A stretch of 64,000 nt of DNA from Powellomyces hirtus (lineage: Eukaryota; Chytridiomycota; Chytridiomycetes; Spizellomycetales; Powellomycetaceae). Below, piece after piece: positions 10,552 to 21,635 of the stretch. The stretch is from NCBI GenBank assembly GCA_025526995.1, contig JAHLKG010000002.1, positions 1,798,001 through 1,862,000 on the forward strand. Reading direction: 5' to 3'. Both the position numbers and the translations under genes were made by a program. The notes under the pieces were generated by a model. That model was not told the DNA's origin and ran no database searches. It saw only the letters and a program-made list of their open reading frames with translations. The stretch's first letter is position 1. Each line of letters begins with the position of its first letter.

Positions 10552-12913
10552 ATGGGCAACGCACTCGTTAAAGACATCCGACGAGCCAAAACCGATCTGG
10601 ATCTGTCGAAGCGGGACATCAAGATCCTCCCGAAACAGATCAAGGGCGCGAAGAAGCTCATCCATTTGAATATATCAAATAACTTGTTGATTGATTTGCC
10701 GCCAGAGCTTGGTGAGCTTTATTTCGAGAAAAAAAATGGGCTCAGCATTCATTTTGAGCTGATTTTGGGAGTGGCTTTCTAGGAAGATTGCTACGACTGC
10801 AGACGTTGAATTTTTCGAATAACAATGTCAACTACTTCCCACCGACGTTACCGAAGAGCCTAGTGGAGATCAATGCTGGTACGCAAAAGGAGGGACGCAC
10901 TTAGCAGATTGAATATTGATGTAACGAGAAGCTTGTGTGCAGCGAACAACAGACTCTTCTATTCCCCGATGACACCCAAAATCGCCGAACTTTCCAACGT
11001 CACGAAGCTCGATCTCAGTGGGAACCAACTTGAGTAAGTCGTCGAGTCATCGGATCACCTACAATTGAGGTGTGTCCCCAACATTCGTTGTTTTAACCTG
11101 CCCCTCTTCCCAGAGATATCATACCCGAAGTGGGCATGCTGAGCAATTTGCGAGTACTACAACTACATCACAACGATCTGAAGGTAAGGTCAACCAGGCA
11201 TCCAGCCGTGGTGGTGGTAACCAGATTGATCAAATCATACTCTTTCCAGAGCCTCCCTCGCTGCGTGTTTGTATTGCCGTCTTTGGAAACCCTCAATGTC
11301 AGCTTCAACAAGATAAAGATAATTAGCGAAGACCTCGCTTCCTTGCGAACAATTAAGGTTCGGTGGGGAGGGACACTAATCGGCTTTCCGACTGACAGCC
11401 AGCCTTATCTGACATTCTTTGTGCTGATGAAATTAGGAACTGGATGTCAGCAGCAACCTGTTGACGAAGCTCCCTGAAACGATCGGGAAAGTCACGAGCC
11501 TCATCCGATTGTTTGTGGGGAACAACGCTTTGAAGTCCATCCCCGACTCTTGTGAGTTGCGCGGAAAGAAGAGCTTTTATGACGCTACCCTTTCCAACAA
11601 TTGAAGTGATTGATAGGCGGCGACCTGATCAAATTGGAAGAGTTCGACATTCAAGAAAACCACCAGCTCGAGGAACTTCCAACCAGCATCGGACGGTGCA
11701 CCAGCATGCAAAAGTTCAACATGCGAAATACAAAACTGGAAAAAATACCTTCTGGGGTCAAGAACTGGGTTAACTTGACGGATCTCATCATGAAAGATAA
11801 TGGACAGATGGAGGATTTGCCAGGTAAGCGTCATCTTCTGTCCCACGAGTCCCCTCAAAGCGTTTGATAGTATGGCTCGTATTGGGGAAGAGTCTGAATG
11901 CTAGGGAAGAGGATGAAGCTGAGATGAGATAAGGGGGTCTTCATTCACAAAAGCTGCCGCATCTGACGCCCAATGTTTTCGCGTGCCTGTCAAAACAAAA
12001 AAGAGATCCTCGGAGTTCTGATTCAACTCCGGGTTCTAAATTGCGATAGTTGCTCCATCAGTCAACTCCCGGACCAGATTGGAGGCCTCAAGAACCTGCA
12101 ACATCTGGATCTCCGCCACAATCAGCTCAGTTCGTACGCTATACCGCCTACAGTCAAGAATTTGACTACGCTCGTGAAACTGTTTTTGAAGTGGGTATTG
12201 TGTGTTCCTTGCTGCCGTACGCATATGGAATAGGTTGCTAACTCAGCAATGTATCTTGATGTGTAGTAACAACAGCATTGAAATCCTTCCTGATGAGATC
12301 TGTCAGCTTCGCTCTCTGATTGAACTGGACATCAGCCACAACCTCATCATCAGCTTGCCAGAAGACATCGGAAACCTATCCATGCTGGAGCGGCTATTCA
12401 CGAACAACAATAAGTTGGAGACCATCCCACCATCCATTGGGTAAGATCTTTAGCATGTGCGTCAACAAACGCAGAAGAGCGCAAGGATCTAAAATTTCGT
12501 TGTGCCGATCATAGCAACCTCAAAAAGCTATCGGTCCTCGAGTTGCGAAGCAACACACTCAATTTTCTCCCATCTGAGATAGCCGGAATGTGCAGTCTGA
12601 TCCGGTTGGATTTAAGTCACAATCGAGTCAGCGATCTCCCACCATCCATGCACATAATGGAACAACTCCAGGTACGTGATCGAATAGATGCTGCTCCTCC
12701 TACCTCTCACCAGTTCCAACTATGCTGACGGCTTATTGCTCTTTTCCCCCTTTCAAGACTTTGGATTTGCGAGACAACCCATTTGATTCGCCACCTCAAC
12801 AAGTCATTGTGAAGGGCAAGGACGCGATTTTGGAATACCTTGCAGAACAGAACGAAGCCCGCGCACGAGGCGATGACAAGGAGAGGGGCCGTCTGCGAGC
12901 AACGCACGCATGA
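10552..12913 (+). CDS. Leucine-rich repeat protein, potentially N-myristoylated
   Basis: Multi-exon gene starting MGNALVKDIRRAKTDLDLS at 10552 and ending at the TGA at 12911-12913. The residues form a ladder of typical 22-24-residue LRRs: LIHLNISNNLLIDLPPELG, TKLDLSGNQLE, LRVLQLHHNDLK, LVSFNKI-type units, LEEFDIQENHQLEELPTSIG, LIELDISHNLIISLPEDIG and LIRLDLSHNRVSDLPPSM. The closing unit is TLDLRDNPFDSPPQQVIVKG, then DAILEYLAEQNEARARG. This LxxLPxxIG type is shared with LRRC40/Ras-suppressor-like and plant PIRL proteins, and the 'ILEYL' ending is common in them. Introns interrupt almost every one or two repeats. The MGN start with small or polar residues afterwards fits an N-myristoylation signal, suggesting membrane tethering; this is inferred. 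Partner and pathway are unknown. Confidence 0.8.
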
Positions 12914-15385
12914 GAGTAGTTCTCAAACTTGGAATGCATCAGTGGACAGGCTCAAGTTCGGGCACGCGGGGACGATACAAGGAGACCGCGCCACAGCATC
13001 AGAATGTTATCAACATCTCTCAACCCTCCGCGATGTCAAAGGCACAATTCATAGCCTTGGTATTTGGCTATAAGATGTTGATCTCATTCGTTTTTTCAAA
13101 AGGCGCCGTAGGGTACATTCCAAAACAAAACACTGTTTCGGCAACGCGATGCTGGACTGAAGATACACATATATGCAGCGCTGGCACGCTATCAGAAGCT
13201 CTTCTGTTATTTTTGGGACTCGTGATTCTTCACAGCTTGATGCAGTTTGCTATCGCCAGACGGAGTATACCGCAGACGATATTATTGCACGTGCAGTATT
13301 CACTGTCCATAGCAACGAGAGGAGTGTGACAACTGATATCCATGTTGAGAAAAGTTGAGGATCCTTCTTATGCTGTCTACCGCGCGTTTCGATTCCCGTG
13401 TGTTTGAGAACTCCTCCCTGACCAGCCCGCTGCACGGCACACTCGCTTCCTTAGAGACTTGCTGTACGCCGCCAGTTCTCGTAGCATCCAATTAATTCTT
13501 TCGTGCAGATCGCTTCCGTGTTGCGGGCAATGGATCAGAGATACATTCCCTATGGGGTGATGATGTGCGAGATTCCATACTTGAAGAGTCTCGAGCAAGT
13601 CAGAAACATGGTCCAAACGATCCCCTTTGCGGAAAATGCGTGGTGGTCCTCTACTTTGAGGCGCAGGTTGCTTCCCATCTGGCAGAGAAGTAGCTGTCAG
13701 AACACAGGTCTGGGAAGATGTGTGATAATGTGAGAGATTAGTTAGTTGGAAAGCTTTGAGTGGGTCGGGAAATGATCGCACTTGTCAAAATCTTCCCCTC
13801 TGTGATTTTTTGGGAGAACAAACGGCTATTTCACTTAATATTCCGCGGGTGTAGAGCCCAGTTCTTCTTTTGAACTCGGCGGCTTGGTTTCACTTGCTCA
13901 TCTTGACCCGTGAGGCGATGGTTGCTTCCCAATTGGCAGAGAAGTAGCTATCAAGAGTACAGGTGTGGAAAAATGAATTGCAGGCGAAGAAAAAGTATTT
14001 GGATAGAGGCCCGTAGGTACCTGAATCAGCAAAAGATGGCCTGGGAATTGCACTTTTTTTCGGCGGAAAGGATGGGGTTTGATGCGAAGCGTTTGAGCGT
14101 GGCCCAATTGGCATTCTTTCGGGTTTGAGACCAAGTCCACGACACTGCTTGAAGGGAGAAGGTTCAGACGCGGTCCGTCAAACTCCTACCAAACGTAACC
14201 CGCTGCGCCACACACTCCGATCCCATCGTCTTCAATACGCCACGAGTTATTCATTCCTTCTGACCGCATTTTTAAAAGTGTCTCTCCTTCTTTTATTTCG
14301 CACCTGAATAGGCTCGGAGGCGTCACGCTCCGTGAATCGGGCGATCGAGCGGTCAGGTCAATAGAGGTTGCTATTGATAGTAAGTGCGCTTGACAGGTGT
14401 GCTACGTTGACAGCTTTCAAGCATGCGCGGTGGGATGCACATTTGACAGCTGGGTGTCGTCAAGCCACGGGTCTCCTGGCGGAATATTAAATAGCGAATG
14501 ATCCTTCAACAAAACACAAAACCCACACAACCACTACTCACAAGCATGCACCTTCCTCCTCTCGCACCCATGGCCAACTCGACTGTCTGCTGCATGGCCG
14601 CAAAATCGACTACCCCCTTCATCCTTCTTGGAAGCACCGTCGGCGCCTCCAAATTTCCAAAACGCACTGCGGGTGTTAGCCCCATCAAGTTGCCACGGAC
14701 ATCAGTTGTGTTACCGCCGCTTGCGATAATGCCTCGGGCTTCTGCTGCTCGTGGTATCTAGACCGCAACGGAGATTGAGACATAGATACACATCAAGAGT
14801 CTACCACCGTCCATGGCGACCCGACTGTGCAATGCGCACAGGGACGCAGGAGGACGGACCAGGAGATCACGGTACGCCCGACGGATCCCCACCTATTGCA
14901 ATCGCATCGCAGAGACCCGCAGCCAGCATTCGTCGCTCATGACCACTCTCGTGAGCGTCGGTGCTTCACTACATCCTGCCGCCCGGAAAAGCTTGATATG
15001 CGCACGTTCCTCGTCGCCTGGGCGTCATTCCAGCGCTCTTTAGATAGAATACAGTAGAGAACACACCTTTTTATCAAATAGCATCTCGGTCTAAATAGAT
15101 GTATCAGATACGTACGCCCTAGCCCTCTGCATTGAGAACACCACCGCGTGAGGAACCAAAAAAACAACGTAAAAATAAAAATAAAAAACTTTCTGCTCTA
15201 AAAATTAGAATTGCATAACAATTTCTAACACTTATTCAATATGAAAAAAAACTAAACGTATCAAATGGTATGAAAAGACAAAAAAAATTGCTTGCACATC
15301 TACCATGGTTGCCTCCATTCTCTCAAACGGGTATTATTATACGTTGAATTTATAAAAGGCACGTGAGCGAGCACGCAACACACTT
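12914..15385. other. 2.5 kb without a supported gene; possible decayed or unresolved coding sequence
   Basis: Several moderate frames exist (for example 13173-13358 plus, 13377-13781 minus, 14498-14761 plus), but none shows a known motif and they conflict in frame and strand. One plausible plus exon runs from an acceptor at about 13508 to a TAG at about 13692 (ends FEAQVASHLAEK). A second, partly similar end lies at about 13949 (ends REAMVASQLAEK). From 15160 to 15300 the sequence is strongly AT-rich with A-runs. The 72-codon frame starting at ATG 14545 follows a TATA-like ATATTAAATA but is otherwise unsupported. Confidence 0.4.
13660..13980 (+). repeat. Imperfect direct repeat, about 55 bp, two copies about 250 bp apart
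   Basis: Copy 1 (about 13668-13723) and copy 2 (about 13919-13974) share GGTTGCTTCCCA, then TGGCAGAGAAGTAGCT and a diverged continuation ending near CAGGT. Overall they are about 80 percent alike by eye. In one plus frame both copies end with a similar peptide, VAS-x-LAEK-stop. The similarity continues a little past the stop, so this looks like a segmental duplication, perhaps of a 3' exon. Confidence 0.6.
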
Positions 15386-17621
15386 CTAGGCCGCATCGCG
15401 CATTCGCAAATGATGGAACACCGCCTGATGCACAACATTTTGGTCAAAAAACTGCGCACGTCGTGTTTCGTCCATATTGATGTGCGTGTCGCCCAGCACC
15501 GACTGTAAATATCGGACCGGAAGGGATCAATTGCTGATTCTCGTGGAGACGTAAAGCAAATGAGCAGATCAGCAGTGCGTACCTCCAAATCCCTGGACTG
15601 GCTGGTCATCCAGCGACCGAGAAAAGCGATTGGGTCGTCCGCAAAGGCAAGCATGAAATCACGCTTGAGCTTGCAGTGGTTGATGGCCTGAATCAGTGCA
15701 GTGATCTGCGTACAATAACGGGAAAGTCAGCAAATGACTGGAACTTTTTCGAAGCTGCCCATCGCATCCAGACAGCACCTTCTCGTCCAGCGTGCCAATG
15801 TCCTTAGCCACTTGCGGGGCAACCATAATACTCTGCTCGAGCCGTTCACGCTGCGTATTCGGCGTTTCGACGTCAACATCAAACGCGAGCTGACCGTACT
15901 GATGCTCCTTGTCGGTGCTAAATTAGATGACAGAAACATGAATAAGCGCTTCACGCCGGAAGCTCGTGTCATGAGATCAAGCACGCACCGAATAGTGTAT
16001 TGCAGAACGATCGGATCAGGTGGTGAGAAGTGTGGTCGGAGGAGCTCAGAGATTTGTGCGAACGTTATTCGCGGATGACCAAGAATCTACAGAAATAAGA
16101 CGTGAAAGGGCCGGTGTCAACTACTGCCACTGTCTCTTGGCGACCGTGTTTGCGGCTCTCGAAAAGAGACTCACATTTCTCAAAGCCTCATCGCAGTTGA
16201 TGTGACGCTTGTCATCTGGATCCTGAAGTTTTTGAAACTACACAGACAAGCATCGGAAGCATTTGACAAGGGTGCTCGATTGAATATGTTTGTAAGCCAG
16301 TTTGATCTACCTTGACATACTGCCACATTGCAATTATGATATTCGCCGCAGTGTCGGTGTGAATGTCCAGCAACTTCGCCAATGGCGGGGAAAGCTTGTA
16401 TTTTTCCGGTTTATGGTCAAGGTAGATGAGAATCTTGGCGGGAACATCACTATCCCCTTTTCGTTTAATTTCAAAACCGTCACAGTCTGGGCCGTTTTCG
16501 GCCTTGTGCCACTGTGATGGGAAGAACCAGGTAAGTCTGACGGGCCAGACATTGCAATGGTCTCTAGAGTTTGAGACTTACCTCGATGATGTTGTCGTCC
16601 GGGTACAGGCTTTGGTCGCGTTGCAGCTCAACGATCACAGATCGCACGAACGTTGAGAATTTTGGTGGATTCACTTGGGGTTTCCGGCTGTTGGGAAACT
16701 ACGCAGCGCAGCAGATAAGCCATTTGCTCTCCCTGTCCACAAGCATGCGGCAGAACTTACGTCCAATAATCTTCCTTCTATCCGCAAAGTCCATGACGGG
16801 GCAATGGCACGCATGGTATCCAATGTGAACACATCTCTGTCCTCCTCGACGTCTGCATATTGGTCCGACGAAAGGTTGGACAGAAAGATGCGCATGACTC
16901 GTTTGGTAGGCTTTTTTGCAAAGTCACGAGGTCAACGGGTGTTCGATTTGTTCACAGTCGAGACAAGAGAAAGTACCTTCAGCTGAGTCTTCTGCTCCAG
17001 CATGTCAAGTTTCTTCCGACTGATGGTCGTGTCAAGCTTCTTTTCAAATTCCTGGAGCTCCGTGTATATTCTTGATTCGGGTATGTATGCTTCAATCTGT
17101 GAGTTTGGTAGAGAAGCAAATGTTAGCAGAACAAATCGACGGAGACATGCTATGTCTCTTGCTTGCCTGTCTTGGAAGCACTCGTTCTGCTGGTCGTTTG
17201 CGCCTATGATACAAGAGCCCACGTTTGTTTAGCTAACTGACGTCCTTTAAGCTCCTCAATATGGAAACCCATACTTTGGTCGTGAGGCTGGAGTGGGATC
17301 GGCCGGCCGTTTCGCAGGTCCTGGAGTAGGTGTACCCACCGCGGCGGCTCCTCCGGAATTCTGCCGACTGATATGACCCTATTAAAGATGGCCATGGCAT
17401 AGCAGATTCCATAAATAAGTCACCATTCTATGTGATCTCGTCCAGACGTAGCCATACGCGTTTACCTGGGCTGAGGGTTTGCTGAGACCTGCGCCAGGCA
17501 TAGCTCCCGACATGGCATACGGAGACCCAGCGTATGTGGCGCCAGGAACCGTTGACATTGGCATCTGGGCGGGATTGTGTCGGCCACCGATAGGGTGACC
17601 AAAAGAGGGCACGCCGCTCAT
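15386..17621 (-). CDS. SWI/SNF (BAF60/Rsc6/Snf12-type) chromatin-remodelling subunit with SWIB domain
   Basis: Spliced minus-strand gene, ATG at 17621, stop at 15386-15388. The N-terminus is disordered (MSGVPSFGHPIGGRHNPAQM...). Exons 2-4 join to RKRPAERVLPRQ-IEAYIPESRIYTELQEFEKK, then LDTTISRKKLDMLEQK, RIFLSNLSSDQYAD and APSWTLRIEGRLLD. This is the BAF60/SMARCD signature as I know it. The C-terminal exons give RDFMLAFADDPIAFLGRW and DETRRAQFFDQNVVHQAVF, as in the family's tail. Known role: accessory subunit of the SWI/SNF or RSC remodeller, bridging transcription factors in the nucleus. The central SWIB exons lie at about 15730-16560 and I did not fully join them. One intron (17097-17166) probably has a GC donor. 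The gene is head-to-head with PRI2 over 375 bp. Confidence 0.88.
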
Positions 17622-17996
17622 TTCTGGGCCAATCTTTCTCGAAGAGTCGACCGAGGATTTTACGCAATCACTACTGACAATGGAGGTTCTTTATGATAAT
17701 AATTGGAGGGGACAACGCGGATAGCAAGTGTGCACTGTCGGTCTTCCGCTTTGCGAGCGAACAAAAAGAAAAAAAAAGAAAGCGAGGAAAAGAGGAAGGA
17801 AACCCACGACTTTGAAGGCCTAAGCAAGTTCTATCCGTTGTGTGTGACCTAGATCCGGGTGCTGCTTGCATAAGCATGTCCGGCAATGGAATTTGGTCTC
17901 TTGCAGTTCTTGTCCGAACACTTTGTTCCTCTCCCACCTTTCCCCATGCCTTTCTCGTCTTGAAAAGCAAGCAGGAGGCGAAATAAAGACGCCGAT
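17622..17996. promoter_or_regulatory. Shared 5' region between the BAF60 gene (minus) and PRI2 (plus)
   Basis: This 375 bp lies between divergent start codons and contains an A-rich tract (about 17760-17800). It must hold both promoters. No specific factor site is recognised, and the overlapping minus frames here show no domain. Confidence 0.35.
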
Positions 17997-19499
17997 ATGC
18001 TCAAGCAGAACCGACACCTCACGGCGTCCGCCACAAATGCTCATGAAGTGACTCGGCACAATGACCCACGACTGGGACCCTATCCTTCCTCTCTCAACTT
18101 CTACACAGTACCCCCACCGTACGAACTCACCCTCATGGAGTTCGAAACCTACGCACTCGACCGCTTGAGAGTCCTCAAAGCCGTGGAAACCGCCTTCCTC
18201 CGCGCAAAGAAACCCGACGCCGTAGACAGGTTCATCCAGACGGCCCATGACGAGCACATGCATCTCAACCGCAACGTCCGCATCAACGGCGTTGGTGCGG
18301 CAAAACTGTACCAGGAACGACGGAAGGACCATATCTCGCATTTCATTCTCCGATTGGCGTACTGCCGAACGCCGGATCTCAGACGCTGGCTCGTCAAGCA
18401 GGAGACGGCCCTGTTCATGTACAGATTCCGACAGGAAGAGAAGGCGGAGCGTACGCGGTTCATCCAGGATCTGAACCTCGATATGCCCGTCGTCTCGAAC
18501 GCTGAACGCGCAAGCGTCGCTACCGAGCTGCGTTTCACACACGGATGGTCAAGGGAGCGACTTGAAAACACCACGTTCTACCGCGTACCGTTCGAAAACG
18601 TGCTCCGCCTCGTCGCAAGACAAAAAGTGTTTGTCAAACACGGTTGGGCATATGTTCCGGAACGTGACCAGCCGGTTCTGATTGCCAACGCATTTAGAAG
18701 CCAATTGACGGCAGCTCTGGAAGCCACTGCGAAAGCCGTCCCACGGATGGACGAAGACGACCGACTCATCCCGGTTCTTTCATCCATCGCAAAACAGTAC
18801 CTCTCCAACACGTACGCGCCCGCCACAGAAGGTCACAAAGACCGCGTGAAACACAATGAAGTTGACGGACTTGTGGGTCATTTCCCTCCATGCATGCGAA
18901 ACCTCCACTCAGCACTACGCCGCGACGCGCACCTCAAACACGTCGCGAGACTTCAGTTCGGCTTGTTCTTGAAAGGCATCGGAATGCCGCTGGAGGAAGC
19001 ACTCATCTTCTGGCGGACCGCTTTCCACAGGATGACAGACGATCAGTTTACGAAAGGATACGCCTACAATGTTCGTTATAACTATGGTCTTGAAGGCAAA
19101 CGCACAAACTACACCCCGTACTCGTGCATCAAAATCATCACATCAAACCAACCTGGACCGACAGACAATCACGGTTGTCCGTTCAAGGAGTTCTCGAAGA
19201 ATGATCTGAAGCTGTTGATGAAATCTTACGGAGTTGAAGAGACTGCTATGACGGACATTGCGAAACTCACGAAAGACGGACATTATCAGGTCGCGTGCAC
19301 GAGACTGTACGAAGCAACTCGTGGGAATGCCCACAGACTCGCGAATGCGTCCCTCGAAAAATCGAAAGCCGAAGCCAACGCGCCGCTTGTCCAGACTGTC
19401 GAGCATCCGAATCAGTGGTTCGATATGAGCATGATATCGGCCGCACAATCTCAACCCAGTCGGACTAAGCCCAAAAACCTCACACCGGCAGCGAAGTAG
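17997..19499 (+). CDS. PRI2: DNA primase large subunit
   Basis: A single uninterrupted frame of 500 residues. The start region YPSSLNFYTVPPPYELTLME and FETYALDRLRVLKAVE are the conserved N-terminal block of the primase large subunit (PRIM2/Pri2). The C-terminal domain has the four Fe-S cysteines in the expected contexts: PPCMRNLH, YSCIKII, HGCPFKEF and YQVACTRLYE. FGLFLKGIGMPLEEALIFWR is the family's helix between the first two. Function: with the small subunit it starts RNA primers for DNA polymerase alpha; the 4Fe-4S domain binds template and primer. The length matches the usual 500-530 residues. The lack of introns is unusual beside multi-intron neighbours. A polyadenylation-like AATAAA lies at about 19585. 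Confidence 0.96.
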   Translation: MLKQNRHLTASATNAHEVTRHNDPRLGPYPSSLNFYTVPPPYELTLMEFETYALDRLRVLKAVETAFLRAKKPDAVDRFIQTAHDEHMHLNRNVRINGVGAAKLYQERRKDHISHFILRLAYCRTPDLRRWLVKQETALFMYRFRQEEKAERTRFIQDLNLDMPVVSNAERASVATELRFTHGWSRERLENTTFYRVPFENVLRLVARQKVFVKHGWAYVPERDQPVLIANAFRSQLTAALEATAKAVPRMDEDDRLIPVLSSIAKQYLSNTYAPATEGHKDRVKHNEVDGLVGHFPPCMRNLHSALRRDAHLKHVARLQFGLFLKGIGMPLEEALIFWRTAFHRMTDDQFTKGYAYNVRYNYGLEGKRTNYTPYSCIKIITSNQPGPTDNHGCPFKEFSKNDLKLLMKSYGVEETAMTDIAKLTKDGHYQVACTRLYEATRGNAHRLANASLEKSKAEANAPLVQTVEHPNQWFDMSMISAAQSQPSRTKPKNLTPAAK

Positions 19500-20654
19500 A
19501 TATTAGCGAGAGTCTCCTGTTAGCTGTAGTATGCCACGAGAACTGTAAATTGTATCCCCATCAAATAAGTATTCCACATATGACTAAATAAAAAGTCGCA
19601 TTAAACTCTCACTCTCTTTGTCTCGAGATGCACCAGACCTCAATTAAAAGCCGGAACATGATATATTTTAGCCGGGTTGCAGTCGCCCCCTCAAGATCAC
19701 AATCTGCAACACCGTTCTGTTGACTTCAGATGTATACATGGATGTACCGGCAGTTTAAGATCAAAAACGTTGTGGGGCAGGGTACTATATACACATCTCC
19801 AGCGCTAAATTGTGCAGAGGCTGCTTATCAAGACTTGTGCATGACCACCAGGTTGCGCATGCTACGGGCAAAAAAGCTTTCATGAACACAAGATTGAGGG
19901 AAAGCCAGTCGCCAAAGCCAAATCATCACGCTTGCACTTGCAACAGCTACCAACATCTTCTTTGATGAACCGGATTGACTCCGCCACATTCCTCCAACGT
20001 CTCAACTTCCTCAATGGGCGGTTTCAACCGCTCCGCAGCAGCTTCTCCTTTCTCCTCCTTTTCCTTGTGTTCTTCGCGTTCTCCCATCATCCGACGGCCC
20101 ATGCCGTCCGTGGAATGCTTGTAGGGTTTCGAATTGGGAACCCGATAACCGTCTATGTGCAATGTATTGTGGAAAGAATGGAAAGCGGAGATGAGAATTA
20201 GAGGGGCTTATTCCGTTGTTGTGTTCGTGGCATTTTGGTCCATGGATACGTCGTTTCAATGAAAAGTATGCCAAATGAATATCTTGCACGAACGCTATCC
20301 AACGCGGGAAGGTCCCAAAACATCGATAGTTTATCCTTGAGGCCTTGCGCGCCGCGCAAATGGGACTCAATCACAAAAGCCCCACGCACTTTATTGCGAG
20401 AGAGTATCCCGTCAATGGTATTTCTTCGAAAAACTGTAAATCCCTTGCCACCATCAGAGCAGCGACTCGATTTCGTCAACAATGCATGTACGTCCCATTT
20501 TATCGCGGTTTGACGGCGAGGCGCAGCGGGGCGCAGCTTCACACAACACTGTCAGTCACGGTGAATCGTCCGGTCACGCGTCCGACGCAATCAGGCGAGC
20601 GAAGGGCTGTGATAAGTTCCAGGGCTTTGATGTTTGAACGGTTCAGGCTCTTTC
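19500..20654. other. 1.1 kb interval with weak coding signals on the minus strand
   Basis: After the PRI2 3' flank, two minus frames are suggestive but unproven. One (19947-20162) has GYRVPNSKPYKHSTDGMG, then a Lys/Glu-rich helix and stop. The other (20198-20542) has SRNKVRGAFVIESHLRG and GLKDKLSMFWDLPALDS. They could be two exons of one small gene, but no GT donor connects MPRTQQRN (start at 20233) to the acceptor before GYRVPN in phase. I do not name a product. Confidence 0.25.
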
Positions 20655-21159
20655 GCCTTCGCAACTCCGGGCGACGACATGGGAAGTGCGCATTCGGGAC
20701 AGCATTTGGGATGGCTGCGGCCCAGGTACTCCAAACAGGATGGGAACTCTCCTTTCACAAACATGGGAAGTCTGAGGCCGATTGGGACCCAAAGGCAGCA
20801 CGAATCTGTTCTTCCAATACGACGATTGGGTACAAGTCTCGTGGTCCAAAATTCGAAATGCAAAAAGATTTTATTGGGAAGGGCAACACGGAGGCGAAGT
20901 GGGACTGTGGATTGACGACGAGTACATCCGTGGATCGCATGCCCATAGCGCCAATTTCATTGCTGTGCGAGATAGGATGATGAATGAATGGGCAGAACTT
21001 ACGGCCAGCGAGGAACAGGAAGCAGAATCTAAGAAAAAGAACGACCGCATGACGGAGCTCGAGAAAAAGGTGGAACACATTTGGAATATGCCAAACGGTC
21101 CGGCGTTTCAGGAGGCGAAAGCCGAGTTCGAAAGGTTAAAGAACCAGCAAGGGGAGTGA
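20655..21159 (+). CDS. Small tryptophan- and lysine-rich protein, unrecognised
   Basis: The clear coding part is 20782-21159. It has no in-frame ATG at its left end, so it is a 3' exon. An acceptor-like ...GTCTGAG before 20777 can be joined in phase 1 to a donor in ...GGCCCAG-GTACTCC (about 20725), whose upstream frame reads TWEVRIRDSIWDGCG. The main exon has aromatic-rich blocks (LFFQYDDWVQVSWSKIR, RFYWEGQHGGEVGLWIDDEY), then a charged helical tail with probable coiled coil (MTELEKKVEHIW, FERLKNQQGE). I do not recognise the family. The true start codon was not found. The gene is convergent with DBP3. Confidence 0.45.
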
Positions 21160-21635
21160 GTGAAGTCTGTCAATCGTATGAAACGGGGAAGTGACGGTAC
21201 GGCTAGACTTTGTTGTTTTCGATATTGTGTATGGCTTAATCGTAACGTCTTAAACTAAAATACCATGCATCCTAGCATATCTCAGACCAATGGAACGATT
21301 GGTGTTCCTGTAGTGCTTGTAGCTTGACAAAATATAATACGCGTTCCTGCAAAGGCCAATGTTAGCCTCTTTGGTCTGCATGTGCACTGAATGCTGCCGC
21401 GAGAGAAACACGCCTATGATGTCGAACAACGATTAAAGATTGGTTTCCTTGTCGCATGCAGCTCCCGGCGACTTTGCATGCAGCCTTCAACTTGTCATTT
21501 GGCTCGCTGTAGAAGTTTAGCAAAGATCGTTTACGTGAGTAAAATATTACATATATACGAGTACAGAGTACATAAAGTGAAGTAATTTCCTGAGACAGCG
21601 GACGTTGTGAGGTGGGAGCGAGGAATCGTAAAATC
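21160..21635. other. Intergenic region between convergent genes
   Basis: Probably the two 3' flanks. Small frames on both strands show no motif. An AT-rich patch occurs at 21540-21590. Nothing else was seen. Confidence 0.35.

Noticed and set aside
13380..13405. TTCGATTCC string resembling a tRNA T-loop
   Set aside because: No matching A box, anticodon arm or acceptor stem could be paired around it.
17820..18826. Minus-strand frames opposite PRI2
   Set aside because: Antisense shadow of a complete, motif-bearing primase gene.
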